From Brachycybe producta (Eukaryota > Arthropoda > Diplopoda > Playtdesmida > Andrognathidae), in contig JAUPFP010000005.1 in the NCBI GenBank assembly GCA_036925085.1, forward strand, positions 3,446,501-3,510,500: a stretch of DNA of 64,000 nucleotides, read 5' to 3'. The notes below the pieces were generated by a model that did no database searches, was not told the DNA's origin, and saw only the letters and a program-made list of their open reading frames with translations. Position 1 is the first letter of the stretch. Each line of letters begins with the position of its first letter. Below, piece by piece: positions 22,506 through 32,403 of this stretch. Position numbers and translations under genes: made by a program.

Positions 22506-23213
22506 GTGTAAAGCCCGTTATAACACCATCAATTATGTCTTAAATATATATTTGTCTGAATTAAATAATGAAAGTGTTTTTCAATGATTTGGTACATAAA
22601 ATGTAGAAATTAATTTATAAGTATCAATCGGTGGTTATACACATTTGAACATTTTTACCTAAAAAAATGTGCGCAGAACAGTGCGTAGTGTGACAGTTTA
22701 TCGTATATCTAACCTTGTGACCTTCTAGACAAGAGAATTGGACAGGCAATTAGAAAACGGGACATACAGAAGTTGGCTCCGCCCTTTTTATGACGACCGG
22801 CAACTTCTAATTGGTTTGTTGTGTGGTTCGACGTTGACAAGGGCGGAGCATGTGAAGTCAGACTACATAACCAACCAATTATAAGTTGTCAGTCGTCATA
22901 AAAAGGGCGGAGCCAACTTCTGTATGTCCCCATTTCTAATTGCCTGTGAAATTGGGAGAGAAGTGTGCTAAATAGTTTGCAGAGCACATCGTATATAGCT
23001 TTATAAATTACATACGAATGATGCTGACCCTGAGAAAGCGCTCTAGTAGATGTGATCATTTAAGAAAAATAGAACATCTTCTAAATGAATGCAACTTTGA
23101 ACAAATAATTTAACATTTACGTCGTTATACACATGCAATGCCAAATTTATAAATTAATTTATACATTTATTTAAGAAATAATTGTAGGTGTATAACGGGC
23201 TTAACACAATCTT
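22506..23213. mobile_element. AAGCCCGTTATA-ended element holding a foldback MITE
   Basis: Left AAAGCCCGTTATAACACCAT, TCAATTATGTCTTAAATA; right TATTTAAGAAATAATTG, TAGGTGTATAACGGGCTT. The interior (GTGCGCAGAACAGTGCGTAG, TGTGACAGTTTAT, GAGAAAGCGCTCTAGTAGAT) recurs at 31143-31623. The foldback MITE at 22742-22947 interrupts it. Confidence 0.8.
22742..22947. mobile_element. Foldback MITE, first-arm type, with an empty-site twin at 31358
   Basis: Ends ACAGGCAATTAGAAAACGGG and ...CATTTCTAATTGCCTGT. The left flank GAGAATTGG is repeated on the right as GAAATTGG (one base lost). The related element at 31143-31623 reads uninterrupted GACAAGAGAATTGGGAGAGA at the same point, showing the site before insertion. 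Confidence 0.95.
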
Positions 23214-24390
23214 AAATTTTCATTAAAACGTTTTTTTGTTCCTCTTGTAAAATTTATATATTGTTAGTTACGTGGTATCACTTCTTATCTTGACGTTATA
23301 TTGTTTCTTTTATATTTTATATCACGATGCTGACTTTTTAAATAGTTTGTTATAAAAACGAAATCTTAAATAAATTCAGAATTTTTAGATAAGAAAAAAA
23401 AAATTGAGTAGATTCGAAATTTCTAACGCGAAATGCGAAACATAAGTAGAATGTTGATACGTTTTAATAGACACGTCATGTAATGTCGTGTTAGTGTATA
23501 AATGTGTGTCGTAATTTTGATAAGAGACATATATATATATATATATATATGTGTGTGTAATTAACACCGTTTTTAATCTACATTTAGATAGAATATTATT
23601 GTATTAAATAATGACCGAGTAAGAACTTATAGAAGCGAAATTGGCGAAAACCATTATTATAAGGCTGATGAGTGTTATGTGTTACTTAGTTGTTTTGCCA
23701 GTTGTGTTACTGTTGCAAAACTTGCATAAGATTAATAACACACTTTTTTTTTCCTTTCTTTTTCGTGATATCGAAATGACTAATAGAAAATAAATGTAGA
23801 CCTATAATTCTACATTAGATCAAATTAAATTTGTCATGATTAGAAAACATGACGCTCCTCCTCCTCCTCCTCCTCCCTTCTCCAAAATTACAACAATCTA
23901 AACACGACTTCAAAAGGGACCCTTTGATATAGAATGAAAAAAGTAAAATAGAAACACACATGCAAACTATATTTGTGTAAATAGAATTTCAACAAAAACC
24001 AAAGATTAGACAAAAAAAAATCGATGAACAAAGAAAGTAAGCCGACAAAATGGGCGCCATTTGTATGATTAGATGAATTATTCGAAAAAAAAATTTTTAA
24101 ATATTTTTTTCTTAATCTTCTTTCTGATAGCCTATTATTATAATCATTCAAATGATACACTTATATACAGAGTGTGCCAATAAAATGGCAATTGAATGAA
24201 CTCGTCTTATTCGGGTTAACTTGTAAGAGTTGATGTAGTGTTCTAGTAAATAAAATTTAATCAATGCTAACATTGATGTCATAACTTTTTTTAATGGTAG
24301 TAAGTAATCTACAAGTAAGCAGCTTCTGACAATGTGAAATTATATATTGAAAGGAACTTAAGAGGCTATATTACCATATAGCAAATCAGT
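23214..24390. other. Iroquois intron: anonymous AT-rich sequence with small repeats
   Basis: This stretch contains an (AT)n block at 23529-23551 and (CTC)n at 23854-23875. No gene is recognised. Confidence 0.55.
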
Positions 24391-24395
24391 ATGAT

Positions 24396-24826
24396 GCAAT
24401 ATCTGGTATAGCAGTTTAACATGATGTGTGTGTTCGGTTTTCATTTAGTTGTGTTGTTGTTTTTTTCCACATACGTAAGTTGAAGTGCAGTAAGCGCTCA
24501 AATAAACTGCGAATCTACAGATACTTTTGCAAAACAATGTTATAATTGATTCCTTTTATTTTTAAAGAAAATTTGAAAATAGAATACATGCTCATTTCCA
24601 TAGACTAACATTCGTTTCTAATCGCCTATATAAATGAGCATGTAGACTATTTTCAGATTTTAAAAATAGAAAAAAAAAACCATTACTAGGTTTTGCAAGA
24701 ATGTCAGTGGATTCACAGTTTATGTGAGTCCTTATTACACTTGAAATTATGTTTCAAACATGAAAATATAGATTGTAAATAAAAACCAAACACACATCAC
24801 GTTAAATGGCAATACCAGATATGATA
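24396..24826. mobile_element. Foldback MITE, TATCTGGTAT ends
   Basis: Left AATATCTGGTATAGCAGTTT, AACATGATGTGTGTGTTCGG and AACTGCGAATCTACAGATAC. The right side is the inverse: GTCAGTGGATTCACAGTTTA, AACCAAACACACATCACGTT, AAATGGCAATACCAGATATG. Arms pair imperfectly over about 200 bp. No coding frame. Confidence 0.75.
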
Positions 24827-25365
24827 AGTAATGACAAAAGAACACAAGAACCCTTTTGTTTCAACTGTTGAGAACGTTTGATATCAGCCCTTTTCTATCA
24901 AACTAAAACAATCCTAACTATATCTTTCAACCCCAATGACGTCACAAGCTTATTCATATGTTGAAGCAACCAAAAAAAAATAACAGTTTTATGGGATTTA
25001 TATATTTTTTTTTCTGGCAATAAATCTTATCAACTCATATCAGCTGCTTGAGGCCATATTGGCATTTTTTTATTAGTTATATATTTCTTGGTTTTGACGA
25101 TGCATTTTGTGTACTGCGCCTGGACAGACTCTTGTTCCTCTGTCACAAGCCTCCATGGCTGCTTGTAGAAAAAAATGTATCAATTCAAATTTAAGCTATG
25201 ATAGAGGTTAACTGCTACGTAAAGCACAATAAGTGTAACAGTAGATCAGAAACAAGTATTGTCTAGTCTGCGGTCCTACAGGAATTGTTTTTGATATCAA
25301 AAAGTAAATTTCTTTTTTGATATCAAAAACTAACTAACTTCTTGATATGAAAAGACGACTTTTTG

Positions 25366-25439
25366 ATATGGTGGGCCATTCATGTCAAAAATAGAACCTA
25401 TTTTGAGGTTCTATTTTTGGCATGAAGGGCCCGCCATAT
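25366..25439. repeat. Tight 34-bp-stem hairpin
   Basis: 25366-25399 pairs with 25406-25439 around a 6-base loop, with one mismatch and two G:T positions. Upstream at 25289-25330 the palindromic word TTTTTGATATCAAAAA occurs twice. It could be a tiny MITE; a hairpin RNA is possible but there is no evidence of transcription other than lying in an intron. Confidence 0.85.
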
Positions 25440-25885
25440 AAATGTGCCTGCCGTAAATGGACAGCTAATTTTCGAACTTCGATTATTCTATTTTTCAGAA
25501 ACAAAAATAATGCAAAGAGAAACTAAAATATTTTCGAAAATAAAACTCAAACACTTAAATTTATTTTCATGTTGATATTTTTCAAAATGAAATTTATGTA
25601 GATCAAAAATTTAAAAAAAAAAACAAAAAAAAAAATATCGTCTGCTTAAAAGTTGAGTCATTTTCAAACTCTACTAACTTGAAAAGCTTATTTTGAAAGA
25701 TATCAACATATGAAAAAACACATACATTGAAATACAATTGTGGAAATTTTAGCAAAATGAAACAATAAATAATAAAATTTAATGGCTGCCTGTTTCCTCT
25801 ATGAAGTCATATGACTCATGATTACCTACGTGAGACAAGTGCTCTATAGTCATAGTCATATCTATAGTGTGTCACTAATCTGTCT

Positions 25886-26310
25886 GGGTACATACGATCA
25901 ATTCTTTGGTTTCGCTATCCTGGCTTTGTTTTTTTTTGTTCATTTACCTTCAAACAATCTTTGTCTTAATTTTCCTTGATTAGCTTTAGAAATTTGATGG
26001 GAGTAGGAGCTTATTTTTCAGGTTGTTTTTATAACTAATTGCTCATGTTCACATTCATTTTAAAAATAACATTACGATTTGAACAAATGGCGTACATGTT
26101 CTCACGCTATTGAAGCACGCCACGCACCAACCACTTTAATCCGAAACACTGACGTGAAAATTTGGCCGGGAACAAATCGTTCGAGTCAAGATTGAAGAGC
26201 AATAATAGTTAGATTAAAATTAACAAAAATTGACCACATTTACACGATCAATTTTTTTTGCTACATTTGAAAAGCCAGGATGTACGACAGACAATTGATC
26301 GTCTGTACCC
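25886..26310. mobile_element. MITE with GGGTACAnACGATCAATT ends
   Basis: Left end GGGTACATACGATCAATTC with TATCCTGGCTTTG; right end AAAGCCAGGATGTACGACAG, ACAATTGATCGTCTGTACCC. It is related to the outer element at 51668-52585. Only filler in between. Confidence 0.8.
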
Positions 26311-27088
26311 AGTCTTAAGTGCGAATTATTCTTCAAGCAGCAAATTCAACATGACATGAATTCGTTTTGGCCCTTGGGCAACATTTTGCCCGAGATCTAA
26401 GGAAACTGCCACCTTTGGGAAAGAAAAATCCAATCCGGACAGTACGTCTACGAAACGTATTTGTGAAATCTTCAGGAATTATAAATTTAGATTTTGGCTT
26501 TGAAAAAGTAATTGATATATTATAGAATTATATAATATCAAAATTAAAACGTTGATTTAAAAAAAAAAAAACCTGGGCCTTTAATATCATTTGTAGTTTG
26601 GCCTCTCAAACAAAGCCCTGTTATCCAGGTAAATAATGTGACCAGACCAACTGACCCGAGTAGTTTTCTATCTATTAAGACCCTAAAAGCATTTATATTT
26701 GTATAGGCATATAGTTGAACACTATAGAAAGTGGACATGGGCCTCAAAGTACAACTTTATTAGGGAGCTTAGCTTAGCTCTCTTTTGTTATGTTTTATAA
26801 TAGGGTAACAAATATAGTTTCCGTCACATATGTGTAACGACTTTACTAATTAGTTTGAGGAACACAATTCTCATTTATTATACACTGTGAAAGCGTCCAA
26901 CAACCCGAATAAATGTGTCAAAAATTTAAGTTTTATGCACTAGAGAACCCCTGTACGCATGAACACGCACTGTTATCAAGTGACTATGTATGCAGTACAT
27001 GTATAATGATCCCCCCCCCCGAACTTCTGATCGAAGCAACCAACATTTCTCTATTTGCTCTCTCAGTTGTTACGTTTTAATCTCTTAA

Positions 27089-27466
27089 TTAAGGTGGCTT
27101 TATAGATATTTATTTTGCTTTTGTCTCACCGAACGGCGCCACAGCAATTGCTAATGCTGTGCTCCATGGGACGTTTTTTTTTGTAAAATATGGACGCATA
27201 AACGTCAAGTGAAAGTTTTTAGAAAGAACATTATTAAAAAAAATCAAATTGTTTTCAAAACTAGAATGGTAAAAGATTGTTTTAAAACTTTTTTTGATGG
27301 TAAATATCTTCAAAAAAAATAAACATTTTATACTTCAGTTTGAAAAGGACCCGTTTTTGGGGTGTTCTATTGATATTTCACATTTAATCTATTTTGATTA
27401 ATTTTTCTTTTGTTTCCTAATTTTGCATTCCTCGGTGTAATTGGGCTGTACTGCCTTTTACTGAGT

Positions 27467-27500
<34 letters not shown>

Positions 27501-27655
27501 TAACAATAATAATAATAATAATAACTATTTTCACCTTTTTCAAATTGTCATAAAAAGTTTATTTTTTACAGATGTCATTATGAAAATACTTAACATTATC
27601 GCCAACTATTCTAGTTTCTAAAACATTTTGATTTTTTTTGCTCTGTTTCTCCTTA
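27089..27655. mobile_element. TTAA-type repeat (copy 2)
   Basis: Begins TTAAGGTGGCTTTATAGATA with a CGAACGGCGCCACAGC line. It continues with CAAATTGTTTTCAAAACTAG and AATGGTAAAAGATTG, that is, the complementary half of the family, and carries an AAT microsatellite (27470-27523). The right end is approximate. Confidence 0.6.
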
Positions 27656-28017
27656 AGCTGCTATCATATTGGCAATATTCAAAGCAGGATTCACTGCAAT
27701 GTGTGTCCTTAAATAAATTACAATGGCTAACGGTGATCACTGATAACTGATAATACTCTTTCAAGACTGAAAGTGGATGTTCTTGCAACTTCGACGTTTT
27801 ACAACCACACGTTTCACAGCCAATATTTGACTCATTTATTGCACTGAATCTGCCAGTGTGATCGCTGCTTTTTTAATTGAAGCCTAGTCGACGCACAGCG
27901 CCAACATAGGGGACAAAACAGGACCTTGCAAGAATATTTATGAAACTGTGGCCCTAACTTTCAGTAATAATTTTTTTTTTATCCAATAGCAAAAAACATT
28001 TAAAATATTATTACAAT

Positions 28018-28130
28018 TACAATTAGTAGGCCTACTCTGCTAGCAGCCAAATAGGCGTATGGCAGAGGGACATAAAAGTCCACATGCAGCATTAAGCGTA
28101 TTATCAAACACAATATCAATAAATCTATAC
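28018..28130 (-). mobile_element. CR1/jockey-like retrotransposon 3' tail (inverted)
   Basis: The line TACAATTACAATTAGTAGGC, CTGCTAGCAGCCAAATAGG, AGAGGGACATAAAAGTCCAC, ATGCAGCATTAAGC is the complement of the 3' end at 54660-54760. Only about 110 bp of non-coding tail remains. Confidence 0.85.
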
Positions 28131-28143
28131 AGTACTATATTAT

Positions 28144-28196
28144 GAAGTTCACTTGCAAACATTAGTATATACAACTAATGTTTGCAAGTGAACTTC
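28144..28196. repeat. Perfect 23-bp-stem hairpin beside exon 3
   Basis: 28144-28166 and 28174-28196 are exact inverse copies around a 7-base loop (ATATACA). It sits 69 bases downstream of the small linker exon's donor on the gene strand and would be transcribed in the pre-mRNA. Confidence 0.95.
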
Positions 28197-28264
28197 AAAA
28201 TACACAATAAATTAATAATACTAATAATAAAAAAATGACAAAGAAAACATGGTTTTTAACTCAC

Positions 28265-28347
28265 CCATTGGCGAATGGATATCCAGAAAGAGTTGGATCG
28301 TACGGATAATATACAGATGCTGGATAAGGCCATGTTCCCAGATTATC
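28265..28347 (-). CDS. irx: Iroquois homeobox gene, small linker exon
   Basis: An 83-nt exon too short to stand out as an open reading frame. Read on minus it gives DNLGTWPYPASVYYPYDP followed by TLSGYPFAN and two bases of a Gly codon. The Trp...Tyr-Tyr-Pro-Tyr-Asp-Pro segment just before the homeodomain is a known feature of Iroquois proteins (compare YYPYDP/YYSYDP in vertebrate and fly members). Flanks are a good acceptor (TTATCTTCAG) and a consensus donor (GTGAGT). Phase 0 in and phase 2 out exactly fit the neighbouring exons, so the join to the homeodomain exon restores FANGYGVDLNG. A 23-bp hairpin lies about 70 bases inside the following intron. Confidence 0.93.
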
Positions 28348-28818
28348 CTGAAGATAAAACAAACCAACCGAGAGACAGAGAGAAAAAAAAAAGGAATGTT
28401 AATTTAATACTTTTCAATGGATACCCCTTTAATATTTTGGCCTATATTAGGTTTGATTGATAATGACCATCTCCAATATTTTTTGATAATAATATGACTG
28501 AAATGCCGATAATTAGGCCCTATACAAGGTGGTTCGCAAACATCGACAATATATTACTGTAATAGGTGTATGGGGATTTCAATTGCTCAGATACGCAAAA
28601 AACAAACTTTGACCCAGCATATATAGCAAACTAGATAAACGTCCCGGAAAAATCGCAAAAGTCATAAAAAAAATGTATAAAAAACAACACAATGAGAAGC
28701 ACAGGCTGAGCTTTCTTTGCATTATATAGGTGAACTATTACATGGCGTCTAAACAATGCAGAGATCTACCTAATATCCTCCTGTTTTTCCAGAAAAATAC
28801 AAATTTCCATAAACAACA

Positions 28819-29275
28819 TTAAGGTGGCTGAATAGATATTTATTTTTTGTTTTTGTCTCTCCAGATGGCGCACAGATAGCTACAGAAATGTAGGGAGGAA
28901 ATTTTAGGTTTTTCAAGCAAATGTTTTTCAGAAGAAACATTACGAAAAAAAAAAAATTCAAAGTGTTTTAGAAACTAGTATAGTTGGTGATGATAATTAA
29001 TGCTTTTAATGACTTTTAAAACTTTTTATGACAGTTTGAAAAATTCGAAATTAGTTTTTCATAAAATGTCAATGGAAAAAACCCAAAAAAAAGGGGTCAT
29101 TTTCAAACTATAAAATGTTTATTTTTTAAGATATTGCCACGAAAAAACTTAACATAATGTTTTGCCATTCTAATTTTTTGAAAACAATTTGAATTTTTCT
29201 CACAATGTTATTTCTAAACAAGAAAATTAAACAAAAAATATGTTTTTTTGTGATAAAAATAGGCCTAAAAGGTAA
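28819..29275. mobile_element. TTAA-type repeat (copy 3)
   Basis: Begins TTAAGGTGGCTGAATAGATA, then CCAGATGGCGCACAG, TTTTTCAAGCAAATGTTTTTC, AGAAACATTACGAAAA, TTAGAAACTAGTATAGTTGG and the complementary half with CCATTCTAATTTTTTGAAAAC. The right end is not sharp. Confidence 0.7.
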
Positions 29276-29302
29276 GAAAAAATGAGAACCAATCCCCTCT
29301 TG

Positions 29303-29425
29303 TCTTGCTGGTGTAGTGGTTAGTGTCTCAGGCAACTGAGACCATGGTAAGTGGTAAATTTTCAAATATTTCAGAAAGTGTGGCAGTGGACAAATTATGA
29401 CGTTAAATAAAAGCGAGTATATATA
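29303..29425 (+). mobile_element. tRNA-derived SINE, degenerate copy
   Basis: GCTGGTGTAGTGGTTAGTGTC matches the next copy's A-box line, and the tail TTTCAAATATTTCAGAAAG, TGGCAGTGGACAAATTATGA, CGTTAAATAAAAGCGAG matches its tail. The B box is mostly lost. Confidence 0.7.
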
Positions 29426-29449
29426 AAAACCAAAATATAATCTGTTCTT

Positions 29450-29590
29450 GTATTGTTGGTGTAGTGGTTAGTGTTTCAGGCCACAGTAATGTTGGCCATG
29501 GGTTCAATCCCTCGCAGTGTGAATTTCTTTCAAATACTTCAGAAGGTGGCAGTGGACAAACAAATTACGAAGTTAAATGAAAGTGAGTAA
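29450..29590 (+). mobile_element. tRNA-derived SINE with A and B boxes
   Basis: A polymerase III A box (TGGTGTAGTGG, fitting TRGYNNARNNG) and B box (GGTTCAATCCC, near GGTTCGANTCC) lie about 45 bp apart, followed by a tail shared with the copy 150 bp upstream and then an A-rich run at 29588. This is the form of a tRNA-derived SINE rather than a tRNA gene: the acceptor stem does not close and there is no 3' match. Confidence 0.75.
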
Positions 29591-29752
29591 AAAAAAAAAG
29601 TTCGCTTGGAGCCCAGCAGTAGCGCAGGTAGCAGTAGTAGGTCGTTAGGTAGTAGCAGTAGCGCAGGTAGTACAGTCCAGAAGGACAAAAGCAAAATAAA
29701 TACTTACAGAAACACCTTGAGACAAACTTGAAAATGTTTTCGAAACTAGAAC

Positions 29753-29754
<2 letters not shown>

Positions 29755-29787
<33 letters not shown>

Positions 29788-29790
29788 CTC
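29755..29790. repeat. (AGT)n microsatellite
   Basis: Twelve or so AGT repeats; related AGCAGTAGCGCAGGTAGCAGTA words lie just upstream (29613-29672). Confidence 0.95.
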
Positions 29791-31142
29791 AATCGCGACT
29801 ATTTTGTATATATGTGGATACATACATCTTTTAAAATAACCCGAATTTGTAACAGAATTTACATACATAGATTTTTTTAAAAAAATTTATCTTTTTTTTT
29901 TAAATATGAAAATAACATTTTGTGTTTGTTTCATTTACTCTTCTAGTTTGTAAAACACTTTCAGTTTCTTCTAAAGACGCTATTACAATAGCAACTTTTG
30001 ATGCAAGAAAACTTGCAATGTGACATGCAACTTCAATGTTTATATAGTGTGATATGACATGCAACTTGATAAAACTTTATTTTTAACTAGTGTGAGACTC
30101 AGACAAACAACCAATCAGGCCGTTTGTCGGAAATGACATGTGTAACATTGAAAGCATTCCCGGTTTCATGACTTCCGATTTATGAACTTCCGTATCATGT
30201 ATACGATTTTCACTAAGATTCACAGCAGATCGTGTTTGGTGGAAGGTCGTTTTACTTTTTAGCCACATTTTACTGGATATCCAGAATAGAATTGAATTTT
30301 TAAAATTCAGTAAAACGCGGATTAAAAGTAAAATAGCTTCCGACACCGTACGAGATTCACCCGAATGTCGGCCCCTTGACATAAACGAAGTTTTAAAAAA
30401 TTGATTGGTGGGAACTAGGTTGTATAGGGTGATATAGAAGTTTATTACAAAGTTCTAGTTGCAAGTCACATCACAGGTTGCATTGCAAGTTGAATTGCAT
30501 TAGAGGTTGCTAGTGTATTAGCGGCTTTAACGTTGCTTCTGAAATACAGCGTCATCGTAGTTTGAAAATGAGCGGATTTAAAACACATTTCTAAATAAAC
30601 ATCATCATTTAAGACCATTCTGTATACATATGAACATTTAATGAACCGCATTCTTTCTATTCTTTTCGTTGTAAATTTTGAAAACATTCTTTTTTTTTTC
30701 TCTCTCTCTCTCTCTCTCCTTTAAACTGTTCTCACAAACCTAAAAGATTTGTCTGAGAAAGAGATAGATAGATCGAGAGAAAGAGAGAGAGAAAAAATAA
30801 ACCCTGTTTCTAATGAGACAATAATTTAAATATAAAGTCAAGAGAAATAATACAATGGGAAAATAAATCATATAATGACCTTATTATGTTTACAATGTAT
30901 ATATAAGCCAATGATTATGATGGTGGCGATTTATTATGTAGCTCTGTCTCTGTCTCTCTCTCTCTCTCTTGGTTCCCACTTTGGAGGCCCTTTTGAGCAG
31001 GGATATTAGGAACAAAGGCCCTACGTATAGATCTATAGGGCCCTGTATTTTCCAAAGAGTTTCAAATGAAAGAAAGCAAACTTACATTTAGTCTACAATA
31101 GAGTAGGCCTATATTAATTAATGTACATTAAAACTCAATTTT
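29791..31142. other. Iroquois intron: anonymous, some CT/GA tracts
   Basis: No gene is recognised. CT and GA tracts lie at 30690-30718, 30752-30795 and 30946-30970. Confidence 0.5.
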
Positions 31143-31623
31143 AAAGCACCTACTTACTTGCATTTTTGTGTCAATTAAATGACGAATGTTTTCGTGAATC
31201 ATTTGTTAAATAAAATGTATAAATTAATTTATAAATATCAATCGGTGGTTATAGACTTGTAAAAATATTCGAACATTAATACTTAGATAATGTGCGCAGA
31301 ACAGTGCGTAGTGTGACAGTTTATAGTATATATTGTGACCTTGTGACCTTCTAGACAAGAGAATTGGGAGAGAGGTGTGCTAAATATAGATTGCAGAGCG
31401 CATTGTATATATAACTTTGTAAATTACATAAGAATGATGGTGATCCTGAGAAAGCGCTCTAGTAGATGTGATCATTTAAGAAAAAATAGAACATCTTCTA
31501 AATGAATGCAACTTTGAATAAATAATTTAACATTTACGTCGTTATACACATGCAATGCCATATTTATAAATTAATTTATACATTTATTTAAGACATAATT
31601 GATGGTGTATAAAGGGGCTTTAT
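31143..31623. mobile_element. Second copy of the AAGCCCGTTATA-ended element, without MITE
   Basis: It shares with 22506-23213 the lines TTTATAAATATCAATCGGTG, TGTGCGCAGAACAGTGCGTA, CCTTGTGACCTTCTAGACAA, GAGAAAGCGCTCTAGTAGAT, TTACGTCGTTATACACATGC and AATTTATACATTTATTTAAG. The left end is decayed; the right end reads GTGTATAAAGGGGCTTT. It preserves the empty site for the foldback MITE of the other copy. Confidence 0.8.
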
Positions 31624-31877
31624 GCAGTTTTTTTCTTCTTTCATTAGTGAATTAGTCTTATTTTGTCGTCTTTTCGTTTCTTAATATTCTGAATTAATAC
31701 TTTCTTCTGTTATTACTCGAAATGTTTAGTCGAGAATTTTGAAATTCAGAAAAAAAAAAAATGTACGCAACAAGGATCGCGATCCTTCCCAATTTTACTG
31801 TTAGTAAATAATAGTACAGGTGGTATATGGACCTATAGAAGTCTGAGAAAACGTTGTTCTCGAAATCGAAACAACGT

Positions 31878-32058
31878 CATACCTCGCTTAACGATACGGA
31901 TGTGTTCCTGAAAATCGTATCGTTACTTAAATCATCATTTGGAGTAAAAGAAAAGCACATGTAAATAAAAGCATTTTCTGCATACAATGCTTAATAAGAA
32001 TCTGAACAACTACGTTATAGCGAGGTATCATTCATTTTGTAACGTTAAGTGAGGTATG
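31878..32058. mobile_element. pogo/Tigger-like MITE next to exon 2
   Basis: Ends CATACCTCGCTTAACGATAC and the inverse TAACGTTAAGTGAGGTATG, with an inner hairpin (ACGATACGGATGTG, GAAAATCGTATCGTTA). The ACCTCnnTTAACG style of terminus recalls pogo-type elements. It ends only 70 bases after the N-terminal exon on the gene strand. Confidence 0.65.
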
Positions 32059-32127
32059 GACACTGTGAAGCATAAAAATTAAATTAAAATATAACAGGCA
32101 GGGAAGGTGTTTTTTTTTTCTTTTTAC

Positions 32128-32403
32128 CGTTGGCGCATAGAAGGCCGACTGTTCAGCTGTAAGAGGCACATAACTTTGTTCTCCGTAAGGTGAACCGTAG
32201 ACGTTTAAAGGTGTTAAACCAGAAGCTAGCCGTTGATAATTTAATAAATGTTGTTGAGCCTGCGAATCGTACTGACATGAACAGACGGTCTGACCCGTAA
32301 GCGGATCGGTGATGATCGGACGACCCGAATCGCAGCAACTCGAAGTTGTGGTCAGAGATTGCGATGAGGTTGTTGTACTTGTTGACTGATTAGACATGGG
32401 ATA
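32128..32403 (-). CDS. irx: Iroquois homeobox gene, N-terminal exon
   Basis: This 276-nt exon codes for 92 residues (about 18-109 of the assembled protein). After a Ser/Thr/Gln-rich start it carries the block CCDSGRPIITDP...QTVCSCQYDS, then LLNYQRLASG, NVYGSPYG and SAFYAPT. The same order of blocks (CCxxGRPIxTDPxxGQTVCSCQYD, Y.RL, VYGxPY, SAFY) is known from Drosophila araucan/caupolican and other protostome Iroquois proteins. The acceptor is a T-rich tract ending TTTCTAG at 32404; the donor after ACG at 32128 is GTAAAA, rather weak. Exon ends are phase 0 on both sides. The internal ATG at 32397 is a fallback start. Open reading continues past the donor into low-complexity Lys codons, which is clearly intron. 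Confidence 0.93.

Noticed and set aside
29450-29525. A functional tRNA gene
   Set aside because: A and B boxes are present, but the stems do not close and the tail is shared with a second degenerate copy, which fits a SINE.
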